Source: Muribaculaceae bacterium
GTDB lineage: Bacteria > Bacteroidota > Bacteroidia > Bacteroidales > Muribaculaceae
Direction of reading: 5' to 3'
Length of the DNA stretch: 62,557 nucleotides
Assembly (NCBI GenBank): GCA_017443765.1
Contig: JAFSYB010000101.1
Coordinates: forward strand, 1 to 62,557
Below the pieces are notes generated by a model that saw nothing but the letters and a program-made list of their open reading frames with translations, was not told the origin of the DNA and ran no database searches. This document shows positions 18,366 to 26,756 of this stretch, piece by piece (the first letter of the stretch is position 1; every line of letters begins with the position of its first letter). The position numbers and the translations under genes were made by a program.

Positions 18366-20150
18366 TCACATGCGTTGTGGCACTTCCATGCCGAGAAGGC
18401 TCAGTGCGCGGGCGAGGATGTCGGCCACGGTGCGCGAGAGTTTCAGGCGGAACACGCGCACGGCGGCGGTGTCCTCGCGCAAGATGCTGTAGTCGTGGTA
18501 GAACTGGTTGAACTCCTTGGCCAGGTCGTAGGCATAGTTGGCCACCAGCGCCGGGCTGTAGTTCTTGCCGGCATCGGCCACCACGGTGGCAAAGTCGGCC
18601 AGCCGCTGGATGAGCGAGGTCTCCTTGTCGTTGGGCGACACCGCGCTGATGTCGGTGCCGTCGATGTTGTCGGCGGCCTTGCGCAGCACCGACTGGATGC
18701 GGGCGTAGGTGTACTGGATAAACGGCCCGGTGTTGCCGTTGAAGTCAATCGATTCGCGTGGGTTGAACGTCATGTTCTTGCGCGGGTCCACCTTGAGAAT
18801 GAAGTACTTGAGTGCGCCCAGTCCCACAATGCGCAGCACCTCCTCTTTCTCGTTGTCGTCGAGTCCCTCGAGCCGGCCGGGTTCCTGGCTCATCTCGCGT
18901 GCGGTGCCAATCATCTCGTCCATCAGGTCGTCGGCATCCACCACCGTGCCCTCGCGCGACTTCATCTTGCCCTCGGGCAGCTCCACCATGCCGTACGAGA
19001 AGTGAATCAAATCCTTGCCCCACTTGAAACCGAGCTTGTCGAGCAGCAGCGACAACACTTGGAAATGATAGTTCTGCTCGTTGCCCACCACATAAATCAT
19101 CTGGTCGATGGGGTAGTCCTGGTAGCGCAGCTTGGCCGTGCCAATGTCCTGGGTTATATACACCGAGGTGCCGTCGCTGCGCAAGAGCAGCTTGTGGTCG
19201 AGGCCGTCGGGCGTGAGGTCGGCCCACACGCTGCCGTCGTCCTTGCGGTAGAAGATGCCCTTGTCCAGGCCCTCGAGCACCTTTTCCTTGCCTTCGAGAT
19301 AGGTCTCGCTCTCGTAGTAGATTTTGTCGAAGGTCACGCCCAGGCGGCGGTAGGTGGTGTCGAAGCCGGCGTAGACCCACTCGTTCATCTGCCGCCACAG
19401 CGCGCGCACCTGCTCGTCGCCGTCCTCCCACTTGCGCAGCATCTCGTGGGCCTCGCGCATGAGTGCCGACTGCTCCTTGGCCTCGTCCTCGCTCATGCCG
19501 CGCGCTTCCAGTTCCTTGAGTTCGGCCTTGTAGTGCTGGTCAAAGGCCACGTAGCAGTCGCCAATCAGGTGGTCGCCTTTCTTGCCCGTGCTCTCGGGAG
19601 TGGCGCCGTTGCCCCACTTGAGCCAGGCCAGCATCGACTTGCAGATGTGGATGCCGCGGTCGTTGACGATGTTGGTCTTCACCACGCGGTTGCCGTTGGC
19701 CTCCATGATGCGCGCCAGGCTGTAGCCCAGCAGGTTGTTGCGCACATGGCCCAGGTGCAGCGGCTTGTTGGTGTTGGGCGATGAATACTCAATCATCACC
19801 AGCGGACTCGTGGCGGTGGCTGCGGTGAACCCGTAATTGGGCGTCGAGGCCACATGGTTGAGCACGCCAGTCCAGAACGTGGGCTGGATGGTGAGGTTGA
19901 GGAATCCCTTGATTACGTTGAACTTCTCCACGGCCTCGCAGTGCTCGACAAGCCACTGCCCTATTTCCTGGGCGGTGGCCTCGGGTGCCTTGCGCGAGGC
20001 TTTCAGGAATGGGAATACCACGATGGTCTCGTTGCCCTCAAACTCCTTCTTGGTCGTCTGCGGCACGATTTTGTCGGCGGGAAAGTCCACGCCGTAGAGC
20101 GCTTTCACCGCCTCGGAGGTGGCTTGCGCGAGAATGCTGTCAATCGACAT
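18366..20150 (-). CDS. argS: Arginyl-tRNA synthetase
   Basis: Class I aminoacyl-tRNA synthetase charging tRNA-Arg. The start at 20150 (MSIDSILAQ) gives 594 aa, in line with the family; an upstream ATG at 20210 would overlap the promoter and is rejected. In order: the Arg-tRNA N-terminal (Add-1) domain (1-110), the HIGH-like motif in NTNKPLHLGHVRNNLLG (about 120-136), the catalytic core, the KMSKS equivalent GKMKSREGTVV (about 380), and the DALR anticodon-binding domain with YTYARIQSVLRKA and the C-terminal LLGMEVPQRM. Monocistronic, with a consensus promoter. Confidence 0.97.
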   Translation of the reverse strand: MSIDSILAQATSEAVKALYGVDFPADKIVPQTTKKEFEGNETIVVFPFLKASRKAPEATAQEIGQWLVEHCEAVEKFNVIKGFLNLTIQPTFWTGVLNHVASTPNYGFTAATATSPLVMIEYSSPNTNKPLHLGHVRNNLLGYSLARIMEANGNRVVKTNIVNDRGIHICKSMLAWLKWGNGATPESTGKKGDHLIGDCYVAFDQHYKAELKELEARGMSEDEAKEQSALMREAHEMLRKWEDGDEQVRALWRQMNEWVYAGFDTTYRRLGVTFDKIYYESETYLEGKEKVLEGLDKGIFYRKDDGSVWADLTPDGLDHKLLLRSDGTSVYITQDIGTAKLRYQDYPIDQMIYVVGNEQNYHFQVLSLLLDKLGFKWGKDLIHFSYGMVELPEGKMKSREGTVVDADDLMDEMIGTAREMSQEPGRLEGLDDNEKEEVLRIVGLGALKYFILKVDPRKNMTFNPRESIDFNGNTGPFIQYTYARIQSVLRKAADNIDGTDISAVSPNDKETSLIQRLADFATVVADAGKNYSPALVANYAYDLAKEFNQFYHDYSILREDTAAVRVFRLKLSRTVADILARALSLLGMEVPQRM

Positions 20151-20180
20151 AGTAGATGCTTCGTTTTTCAATTCAAACCG

Positions 20181-20210
20181 CAAAGTTACTATATTATTGC
20201 CATTTGTCAA
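20181..20210 (-). promoter_or_regulatory. Consensus promoter of argS
   Basis: On the minus strand TTG (20208-20210) is followed by 19 bases and TAACTTTG (20181-20188), 30 bases from the ATG. Confidence 0.8.
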
Positions 20211-20283
20211 TTACCGGTTGCCAATTATTTATTGTTTGAATAAAAAAAGAGCTTGTGGAGCGTGCTAATTGGCAATTATTTAC

Positions 20284-20291
20284 TATCTTTG
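20284..20291 (+). promoter_or_regulatory. -7 box of the nuclease/phosphatase gene
   Basis: TATCTTTG, 30 bases ahead of the ATG at 20322. The nearest TTG (20269) is too close for a canonical -33 box. Confidence 0.6.
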
Positions 20292-20321
20292 CAAATTGAA
20301 AGAAACAAACCGCGATACACT

Positions 20322-21401
20322 ATGAAGAAACTTGCCTTTATCGCCCTGGCTGCATTGCTGTTGATACCGGTGCTTGCCCAGGACAAGCGCTACACCATGT
20401 ACGGCGTGATGTTCTACAACCTGGAGAACCTGTTCGACACCATCAACTCCAACGGCAACTACGACCTGGAGTTCTCGCCGCAGGGCGCACGCCAGTGGAA
20501 CAACGAGAAATACTGGCAGAAACAGCACAACATGGCCTACGCCATCAGCCAAATCACCACGCAGGGCACGCCCGATGGCCCGGCGCTCATCGGCGTGAGC
20601 GAGATTGAGAACATCACCGTGCTGCAAGACCTGGTGCGTCAGCCCGAGCTCAAGAACCGCCACTACCAAATCGTGCACCACGACGGTCCCGACCGCCGTG
20701 GCGTGGACGTGGGGCTGCTCTACGACCCACGCGTGTTCAAGGTGCTCAACGTCACCAACCAGCGCCTCGGGCGACGATACTTTGAGAGCATTGGCTACGG
20801 CGACCAGTACAGCACCGACTTCCGCACACGCGACCAGCTGTGCGTGACCGGCTTGCTGGCCGGCGAGAAGGTGAGCGTGCTCGTCAACCACTGGCCCTCG
20901 CGCATCGGCGGACAGGAGCAGTCGAGCTACTTGCGCGAGGCTGCCGCCGCCATGGCACGGCAAACCATCGACTCGCTGCTGCGCGACGACCCCGAACAGG
21001 GCATCTTCTTCATGGGCGACCTCAACGACGACCCGCAGGACCGCTCCTGCGCCAAATACCTGCACGCCGTGCGCGACTTGAACGATGTGAACAGCGTGAG
21101 CGACCTCTACAACCCCTGGTGGAAAATGCTCGACAAGGGCATTGGCACTCTCGCCTACAAGGGACAGTGGAACCTGTTTGACCAAATCATTTGCAACGGC
21201 TACTTCCTGCGCCACCACGAGGGTAAGGACAAGCCGCAGCTCACGTTCCTGCGCGCCGAGGTGCTGAACCGCGACTTCCTCAAGACCAGCGAGGGCGACC
21301 GCAAGGGATACCCACACCGCACCTTCAGTGCCGGCGTGTTCCTCAACGGTTACAGCGACCACTTCCCAACCATCATATACTTGGTGAAGGAAGCACGCTG
21401 A
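20322..21401 (+). CDS. Secreted endonuclease/exonuclease/phosphatase-fold protein
   Basis: A 359-aa protein with a signal peptide (MKKLAFIALAALLLIPVLAQ) and the DNase I-like EEP fold. Motifs in order: FYNLENLFD (metal/active-site Asn and Glu), GVSEIEN (catalytic Glu), GPDRRGVDVGLLYD, VNHWPSR (Asn-His pair), MGDLNDDPQDRS (Asp-Asn metal site) and YSDHFP (Asp-His). All active-site residues appear present. Substrate not predictable: DNA, RNA, phosphoinositide or another phosphodiester. The reading frame extends upstream of this ATG, but the promoter box lies at 20284 and the signal peptide begins at 20322. Confidence 0.9.
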   Translation: MKKLAFIALAALLLIPVLAQDKRYTMYGVMFYNLENLFDTINSNGNYDLEFSPQGARQWNNEKYWQKQHNMAYAISQITTQGTPDGPALIGVSEIENITVLQDLVRQPELKNRHYQIVHHDGPDRRGVDVGLLYDPRVFKVLNVTNQRLGRRYFESIGYGDQYSTDFRTRDQLCVTGLLAGEKVSVLVNHWPSRIGGQEQSSYLREAAAAMARQTIDSLLRDDPEQGIFFMGDLNDDPQDRSCAKYLHAVRDLNDVNSVSDLYNPWWKMLDKGIGTLAYKGQWNLFDQIICNGYFLRHHEGKDKPQLTFLRAEVLNRDFLKTSEGDRKGYPHRTFSAGVFLNGYSDHFPTIIYLVKEAR

Positions 21402-21416
21402 CGTGCGTAAAACAGG

Positions 21417-21459
21417 GCAACGGTTCTTTTGTGACGTTTTGTCGCAAAAGAACCGTTGC
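21417..21459 (+). terminator. Strong hairpin after the EEP gene
   Basis: Arms 21417-21431 and 21445-21459 form a perfect 15-bp stem (GCAACGGTTCTTTTG), starting 15 bases after the stop codon. No T run follows; the arms themselves carry T and A runs, so it may act on both strands. Confidence 0.65.
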
Positions 21460-21503
21460 TGCGTTACCCCACCTTTAATTATAATAGTCTTGTGTGGGTA
21501 ATT

Positions 21504-21543
21504 CAGGCGCAATGTGAATTGCACGAATTAGGCGAATTTAAGG
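21504..21543 (+). repeat. Solo boundary box of the R repeat family
   Basis: The GAATTGCACGAATTAGGCG block and the following GAATTTAAG match the R boundary boxes. No core follows. Confidence 0.65.
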
Positions 21544-21590
21544 CGCACCACCAAAAGACGGTAAGGCATGAAGAGCCATGATAAGTCGTC

Positions 21591-22517
21591 TTATTGGTCG
21601 TCGGCAAGGCTCTCAAGCTGTTTCTGCACCCATTCCTTTGCTTTCTTAGTCGCCTCGCGCTTGGCGGTGGCGGCCACACTGTCGAGCAACTCCTGCGCTA
21701 TGGCGGCCAGGTCGTCGTCGGCAACGGTGTCTGCCTCCTCGATGGGCGGAGCCAGATAGCTGTCGTCATCTTCCTCAATGGGGTCGGCCGGCAGGGGAAC
21801 CACCTGTTGATGACTGGCGGTGGGCGCACCCTCCAGACCCAGCTGGCGCTCAAAGGTGCGCAGCAGGAACTTATCGACATCCTCCTTGTCGAAAGTGAAC
21901 ACATGGCCCAGCACGCCTATCGACACGGTTTCCTTCTTGCTGCCAATGTCGATGCGTCCCACCGAGCACACGACGTAGTTGTCCACTTCCACGTAATGGT
22001 CAATCAAGTAGCCCATTCCGTGTCCGCCTATCCAGTCAATCGCTCCGCCCACAAGGGGTGCGAACTCCCCTAACGGGCTGGTGAGCAGCTGCACTTTCTC
22101 GGTGAGCCACGACTGCGAGGCGCGGGCGATGGCATCCTTGTGCTTCTCGCTCGACGGACAGGTGACCGCCAGCACGGTCACCACCAGCAGCAGGCACAGC
22201 AAGGCAATGAGCCACTTCACGCCCGAGCGGCGGCGGGGCTGCCGCTCGCCGGGCTGCGGCCCCCACTCGCTGGCCGGCGGTGCGGGGGCAGCGGCTGGCT
22301 GGCGGGGAGTGTGGGGAGGAGGCGTGGAGTTGATATGCTGCCGGAACTCGAGTTGCTGCAGCAGTGGCGTGAGCTCGGCCACATCGCCAGCCTGTTGCCA
22401 GTCGGCCATGCCCTGTGCCCACACTTCGGTCTCGGGCGTAATGCCCAGCTCGGCCAGCTGCTCCACGGTGAACGGGCCTTGCTGCTGGTCGTTGACGATA
22501 ACATAGTAATTTCTCAT
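21591..22517 (-). CDS. GYF_2 (DUF4339) domain membrane protein
   Basis: A 308-aa protein of unknown function. Residues 1-50 form a GYF_2/DUF4339 domain (MRNYYVIVNDQQQGPFTVEQL, then WAQGMADWQQAGDVAEL), a putative peptide-binding module. A proline-rich linker follows (about 65-95), then a single membrane helix (VKWLIALLCLLLVVTVLAV, about 105-123). The C-terminal domain begins CPSSEKHKDAIARA and resembles DUF4359. The end is acidic then basic. The start at 22517 is chosen because the domain begins there. No partner gene is adjacent. Confidence 0.75.
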   Translation of the reverse strand: MRNYYVIVNDQQQGPFTVEQLAELGITPETEVWAQGMADWQQAGDVAELTPLLQQLEFRQHINSTPPPHTPRQPAAAPAPPASEWGPQPGERQPRRRSGVKWLIALLCLLLVVTVLAVTCPSSEKHKDAIARASQSWLTEKVQLLTSPLGEFAPLVGGAIDWIGGHGMGYLIDHYVEVDNYVVCSVGRIDIGSKKETVSIGVLGHVFTFDKEDVDKFLLRTFERQLGLEGAPTASHQQVVPLPADPIEEDDDSYLAPPIEEADTVADDDLAAIAQELLDSVAATAKREATKKAKEWVQKQLESLADDQ

Positions 22518-22626
22518 GGTGGCAATCAATATAATCGCATTCACCCATTAGACCGCCAAGCAGTTGCGAGGTTTAAACCTGAACCGCTCATTCGCCCAAC
22601 TGGCAACGGCAGAATTTGATAAACAA

Positions 22627-22689
22627 CCAATGAGGCCAATAAGCCCAATGATCCCAATGATCCCAATAAGGCCAATGAACCCAATTCAG
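22627..22689. repeat. Seven tandem 9-bp repeats (CCAATNNNN)
   Basis: Seven consecutive 9-mers share CCAAT followed by a variable four bases: CCAATGAGG, CCAATAAGC, CCAATGATC (twice), CCAATAAGG, CCAATGAAC and CCAATTCAG. The array lies directly next to palindrome P copy 2. Confidence 0.85.
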
Positions 22690-22721
22690 CCACACCATGA
22701 GCCAGTGTTCGCACGCAAAAA

Positions 22722-22781
22722 CTGCAAACTTTGCAGCCAAAGCTATGGAAAAATATTGACTTTTGGCTGCGAAGTTTGCAG
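22722..22781. repeat. 60-bp palindrome P, copy 2
   Basis: A near-identical copy of 9276-9335 in reverse orientation, with one mismatch in the arms (GCGAAG for GCAAAG on the + strand). Confidence 0.85.
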
Positions 22782-22799
22782 ATATTGAGTGAGGCTCGG

Positions 22800-23240
22800 T
22801 TGAGGGATAGCCGCCCAGGGCACCGCCACACACTGCAGTTGGCCCTCTTCGAGGCCCGCCGCAGGAGGCGTTGCTTACCCCACGCCACACGCATCTTCGA
22901 CGCGTGCGCCGTGGGGTTTCTTGCACTTTGAGGCCCCCGGCCTCATGCAGACCTACGGCCTGCGGTTCACTGGGCGGGCGAGGTGGCTTTGACGCACACT
23001 GCTCCCGGTGCTGGTTATTCAGCGTGGTGTTCCTCGCCGAGGATATCCGCTTCCCCACCATGGCAGGAGCGCAGCGACTGAATGGTGGGGTTTTCACAGT
23101 GGTTATCGCCTGTCGGCGATGGGGCGGCCTGCTCAAGATTTCACACACACGTTTTTTGAGGACTCTATAACGGATAGCATGGGTGGCTTCACTTAAATTC
23201 GCCCTAATTCGTGCAATTCGCATTGAGTATGAATCACCCG
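22800..23240 (-). repeat. R element, copy C (inverted)
   Basis: Reads on the minus strand from a boundary box (23194-23240) through H1 (23105-23120), H2 (23053-23090), H3 (22947-22963) and H4 (22878-22916). H2 is flipped relative to its flanks when compared with copies A and B. A short part of the GGTGTTCCTCGGCGAGG palindrome is deleted. Beyond H4 it shares GCCTCGAAGAGGGCCAACT with the sequence upstream of copy A. The stretch 22518-23360 contains no gene. Confidence 0.85.
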
Positions 23241-23261
23241 CACAAAACGTCACAGAGCCTG

Positions 23262-23306
23262 AAAAAAGCAGATTTCGCAGAATAGACCACTCTGCGAAAT
23301 CTGCTT
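23262..23306 (-). terminator. Intrinsic terminator of the secreted array
   Basis: Arms 23266-23281 and 23291-23306 form a perfect 16-bp stem (AAGCAGATTTCGCAGA). On the minus strand it is followed by a run of six T. It lies 55 bases beyond the stop of the last gene of the array. Confidence 0.92.
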
Positions 23307-23360
23307 AATCAGCGGTTCTCCGCTATTCTGCGCGAGGTTCCCGCGGAACTTTTCGTGCCA

Positions 23361-26300
23361 TTACTGGGCCAGAATCAGGTTGATGAGCGCGTTCACGTCC
23401 TCGATGTCGGTGACTCCGTCGCCGTTCACGTCGGCGATGCCGGCGAGGGCATCGGCGGTGGTGAGGTCGAGAATCACGTTAATCAGGGCGTTCACATCCT
23501 CCACATCCACGGCACCATCGCCGTTCACGTCGCCGGGTTCGGTGTCGGGCGTGCTGCTGACGCGGATGGCGTCGATAATTACGGCGGCGTGGCTCACCAC
23601 TGCACCGGTGAACTCGAGCTGGATGTCCTTGCCCATGAAATCGTCCAGCGCATATTCAGCCCCAGACCACACAAATTCGCTTGTGCTACCACCAAGGGTG
23701 ATGGTTCCCAGCGTGGTGGTCACACCATCGCAAATCACTTTCACTGCCAGGGTGTTGGTGCAGTTCTGCAGGGTGGCGTAGTCAAACGTGAGCTTGGGTT
23801 GCTTGCCAGAGATGTGGATTTTGCCCGAGGTGTAGGTACCGGTTTGGTCCACATCGGTTCCAATCATGGCCAGGAACGAGCCATCGCCATCGCTGGCCAT
23901 CAAATCCGAACTGCTGGCAACCACATCCCACGTCACGTCGCCCGTGGGTAACCAGGCGTAGCGGGTTTCGCCGGTGGTTGTGCTCTCGTAGAATGGCAGC
24001 TCGTAGGGCTTGCCCATGAGCAGATAGGGGGTGTAGCCTGCCCAGGCACTGTAGTAGGTGTTAAAGTGCGAGGTGACGTAGTAGCGCAGGAACTGCTGCG
24101 GGTCGCTCTCATAGTCCATGGCCCGGAACGTGAGCTGCGTGTCGGTGAGTTCCTCGCCCATCAACTGCTCGTCGGCATTGTAGACGTTGTAGGTGATTTT
24201 GCTGCCGTCAATGGCGGCGCCGTCGATGTTGGTGGTGACGGGGGGCCAGGTCATGGACACCTCGCCGGGGTTGTCGGTGGCGGCGATGGTCACACCGGTG
24301 ACATCGGCAGGCGGACGCACACCGATGTAGGTACTGGTCTTGAGCGAGATGCCGCGGCCGCCGGTCAGGCCGTAGGGTACTGCCACAAAGTCGTAGTTGC
24401 CGTCGCGAGGCAGGTCAATCGTGGTTGTGTAGGTCTCGCGCAGTGCAGGCGCTTGCCAGGTGTACACCAGTTGGTCGTTGGCCAGCAGGTCGATGCGGTC
24501 GTACCCGTCGAGAGCCTTGCGCTGCGTGTTCCACCCCGAAGTCCTCAGGAGTACATCGGCCTTCAAATCGCCGTTGGCATCGGGGGTCACCGTCAGTTCC
24601 ATGGGGTAATAGGGCGCACTGGGTTCATATCCCTCGCTCACGTCAATACCCAGGCAACCGAACCAGAAACCACCCTGGCTGATGCCATGCAGACCAATGT
24701 AGTAGGTGCCGTCGGCCGGAGCCGTGAACACAGTGCAGTCCTCGCGGGGCGCGGTGTTGCCCGTGAGCACTACGGTGGCTCCCTTAATCGTGGTGGTCAT
24801 TGCCGCCACAGTGGGGCTGGTACCCATCTTCACCTCATAGCGCTCGGTGTAATTGCTGTATTCGTACATACTGAACACGCGGTAGGTGACCGTGTAGGAC
24901 TTTCCGCCTTCCAGATACAGCCCGGGCGTGATGGCCCAGTCGTCGGTTTCGGGCACCACATCCTGCATCTGCTCCCAGAACGAGAGTTCGCGGTTGTTCT
25001 TGGGTACATAGATGCCGTGCTCGCCGCGCAGGTTGCAGTTCACGGCGTAGGTCCACACATAGGTGTCGTTGTTGGCGTTGATGTAGGTGAGCTCGTTGGC
25101 GCGGTCTTCGGTCTCGAAGTGGTTGCTGTAGGGCAGGGTGAACTGTCCGCTGGCCAGATAGTTGGAACGGGTCGGTTTGCTCTGTGCGTTGCCCACGCGG
25201 GCGGTGACGGTATAGAAGTAGTTGCTGCGTCCGCCGCCGGGGGCTGCCTCGGTGAAGGTGGTGGTAGTCAAGCCTGTGGCCACCTGCGCCTCGTCGGGAT
25301 AGCGCACCAGGTCGTAGGTGGCACCGTCAATGGCCACAGCCTCCCAGGTGACCTTGAAGTTGTTGCCGCTCTTGGCGAGCGTGACAGAGGCGGGAGCCGG
25401 CACGGCGGCGTCGCCCACGGTGACGGTCTGGCGCACGATGTCGCTCTCGCCCTGGTCGTTGTTCAGGGCCACAGCAACGACGGCCTGTCCGCCGTGCTCC
25501 ATGTCGATGGGTGCGCTCACGGTCGAGCCGTAGGCGGCCTCGCCGGTGGCCGCAGCCACACCATCCACATAGACGGTGTAGCTGGCTTCGCCCTGGCCCA
25601 TAGTGCCATTGGCCAGGGGACGAGGCACGATGAAGCTCACAGTGACTTCCAGGCCATTGAAAGTGGCTTGCACATTGGCGGGTGCCTGGGGCACTCCGTC
25701 GCTCAGGCGTGGCTGCATCCACATCACGCCCCACTCATCGTTGTTGGGGAAGGTGTAGACATGTGTGGCTGTCGCAGTCTCGGTATCAATGGCGTAGAGC
25801 GACGACTCGTAGAGGTTGCAAGTATTGTAGTAGTACACCCCGGTGATGGGGTCGATGCAGCCGCAGTTGGCGTAGGCCGAGGTCACGCCGGTGTTCCCCA
25901 CCTTGCGCAGCGTGCCGTTGGTCATGTCCACCTCATAGAGAATGCCCGTCTTGCGGTCGATGCCCCACATGCGGTGCTGCTTGTCGATGACCATGCCGGT
26001 GATTGACACAGGCAGTTCGGCGATGCCGGTAGTTAGACCGGTGGACAAATCCAGCGTGCCAAAGATGTCCTTGTTCAGGCTGTTGTTGCTGAAATTGCCG
26101 TAGATGATGCCCGTGTAACGGTCATAAACCATCGACCATCCCGATGAGCTTGGGTAGCCGGGGTTGATATACATCTCCACCTCGCCGGTGTACAGATTGA
26201 ACAGGTAGTGCTGCACACGCGGCGAGGAGACGATACCGTAGTCGTCACCGAAACTAAACCCGCGCTCCACATGCGATAGCCACAAGCGTCCGTCGATGTA

Positions 26301-26648
26301 GCACACCCCGCGGGTGGTGGTGAACATATCGCCCAGATAGATGGGATAGAACTCGGGGGTATTGGTGTCCAATACATAGACCCCCGAGTGGTAGTAGTCG
26401 CTCCACACGTTGGAGTAGACGCGCGTGCCGTAAATCACGCCCGAGGGCTGATAGGCTGCCACGCGCCGGGCCTGGGGTTGCCCCACGGGCGCGGGCGGGA
26501 GCATGCCATTGATGGTGCGGAATTCTACGGATGGGATTTGTGCTGTGCTGCTTCCGTCGGCTGGAGGAGCCACCTTGCCCATGAGCTGCTGGGCTTGCAC
26601 GGCACCGCACATGCCGATAAGGGCGAGAATGACGAAGAAATTTTTCAT
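23361..26648 (-). CDS. Secreted multidomain adhesin-like protein with C-terminal dockerin (array protein A)
   Basis: A 1095-aa secreted protein (signal peptide MKNFFVILALIGMCGAVQAQ). Residues about 50-320 look like a beta-propeller built from blades such as YDRYTGIIYGNF, HRMWGIDRKTGILYEVD and IDPITGVYYYNTC. Fn3-like regions follow (about 325-500). Two cleaved-adhesin/choice-of-anchor-J-like domains start near 504 (LPYSNHFETEDRANELTYIN) and 883 (LPFYEST), with more Fn3-like sequence between. A type I dockerin is at about 1034-1095, with two DVNGDG calcium loops each followed by DxEDVNALIN. Same architecture as the proteins at 30074 and 33429. Probable role: surface adhesion or substrate capture; inferred from domains only. 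Last gene of the array; an intrinsic-type hairpin stands between it and the gene upstream. Confidence 0.8.
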   Translation of the reverse strand: MKNFFVILALIGMCGAVQAQQLMGKVAPPADGSSTAQIPSVEFRTINGMLPPAPVGQPQARRVAAYQPSGVIYGTRVYSNVWSDYYHSGVYVLDTNTPEFYPIYLGDMFTTTRGVCYIDGRLWLSHVERGFSFGDDYGIVSSPRVQHYLFNLYTGEVEMYINPGYPSSSGWSMVYDRYTGIIYGNFSNNSLNKDIFGTLDLSTGLTTGIAELPVSITGMVIDKQHRMWGIDRKTGILYEVDMTNGTLRKVGNTGVTSAYANCGCIDPITGVYYYNTCNLYESSLYAIDTETATATHVYTFPNNDEWGVMWMQPRLSDGVPQAPANVQATFNGLEVTVSFIVPRPLANGTMGQGEASYTVYVDGVAAATGEAAYGSTVSAPIDMEHGGQAVVAVALNNDQGESDIVRQTVTVGDAAVPAPASVTLAKSGNNFKVTWEAVAIDGATYDLVRYPDEAQVATGLTTTTFTEAAPGGGRSNYFYTVTARVGNAQSKPTRSNYLASGQFTLPYSNHFETEDRANELTYINANNDTYVWTYAVNCNLRGEHGIYVPKNNRELSFWEQMQDVVPETDDWAITPGLYLEGGKSYTVTYRVFSMYEYSNYTERYEVKMGTSPTVAAMTTTIKGATVVLTGNTAPREDCTVFTAPADGTYYIGLHGISQGGFWFGCLGIDVSEGYEPSAPYYPMELTVTPDANGDLKADVLLRTSGWNTQRKALDGYDRIDLLANDQLVYTWQAPALRETYTTTIDLPRDGNYDFVAVPYGLTGGRGISLKTSTYIGVRPPADVTGVTIAATDNPGEVSMTWPPVTTNIDGAAIDGSKITYNVYNADEQLMGEELTDTQLTFRAMDYESDPQQFLRYYVTSHFNTYYSAWAGYTPYLLMGKPYELPFYESTTTGETRYAWLPTGDVTWDVVASSSDLMASDGDGSFLAMIGTDVDQTGTYTSGKIHISGKQPKLTFDYATLQNCTNTLAVKVICDGVTTTLGTITLGGSTSEFVWSGAEYALDDFMGKDIQLEFTGAVVSHAAVIIDAIRVSSTPDTEPGDVNGDGAVDVEDVNALINVILDLTTADALAGIADVNGDGVTDIEDVNALINLILAQ

Positions 26649-26665
26649 AGAAACTGGTTTTTGTT

Positions 26666-26702
26666 AAAAAAAGGGGGCGTGTGTGCTTGGCACGCACGCC
26701 CC
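26666..26702 (-). terminator. Intrinsic terminator/attenuator between array genes B and A
   Basis: Arms 26674-26686 and 26690-26702 pair at 13 positions (one G-T) and are followed on the minus strand by seven T (26672-26666). It lies 17 bases upstream of the ATG of gene A. No promoter box is visible between B and A, so A may depend on read-through. Confidence 0.85.
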
Positions 26703-26756
26703 TGGGTAATGGAGTGGTTGTTATTGCGTGAACACTTCAGATGGGGGCAGCATATT

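Noticed and set aside
22627..22689. CRISPR-like array
   Set aside because: Units are only 9 bp, degenerate and without spacers; no cas gene is in the window.
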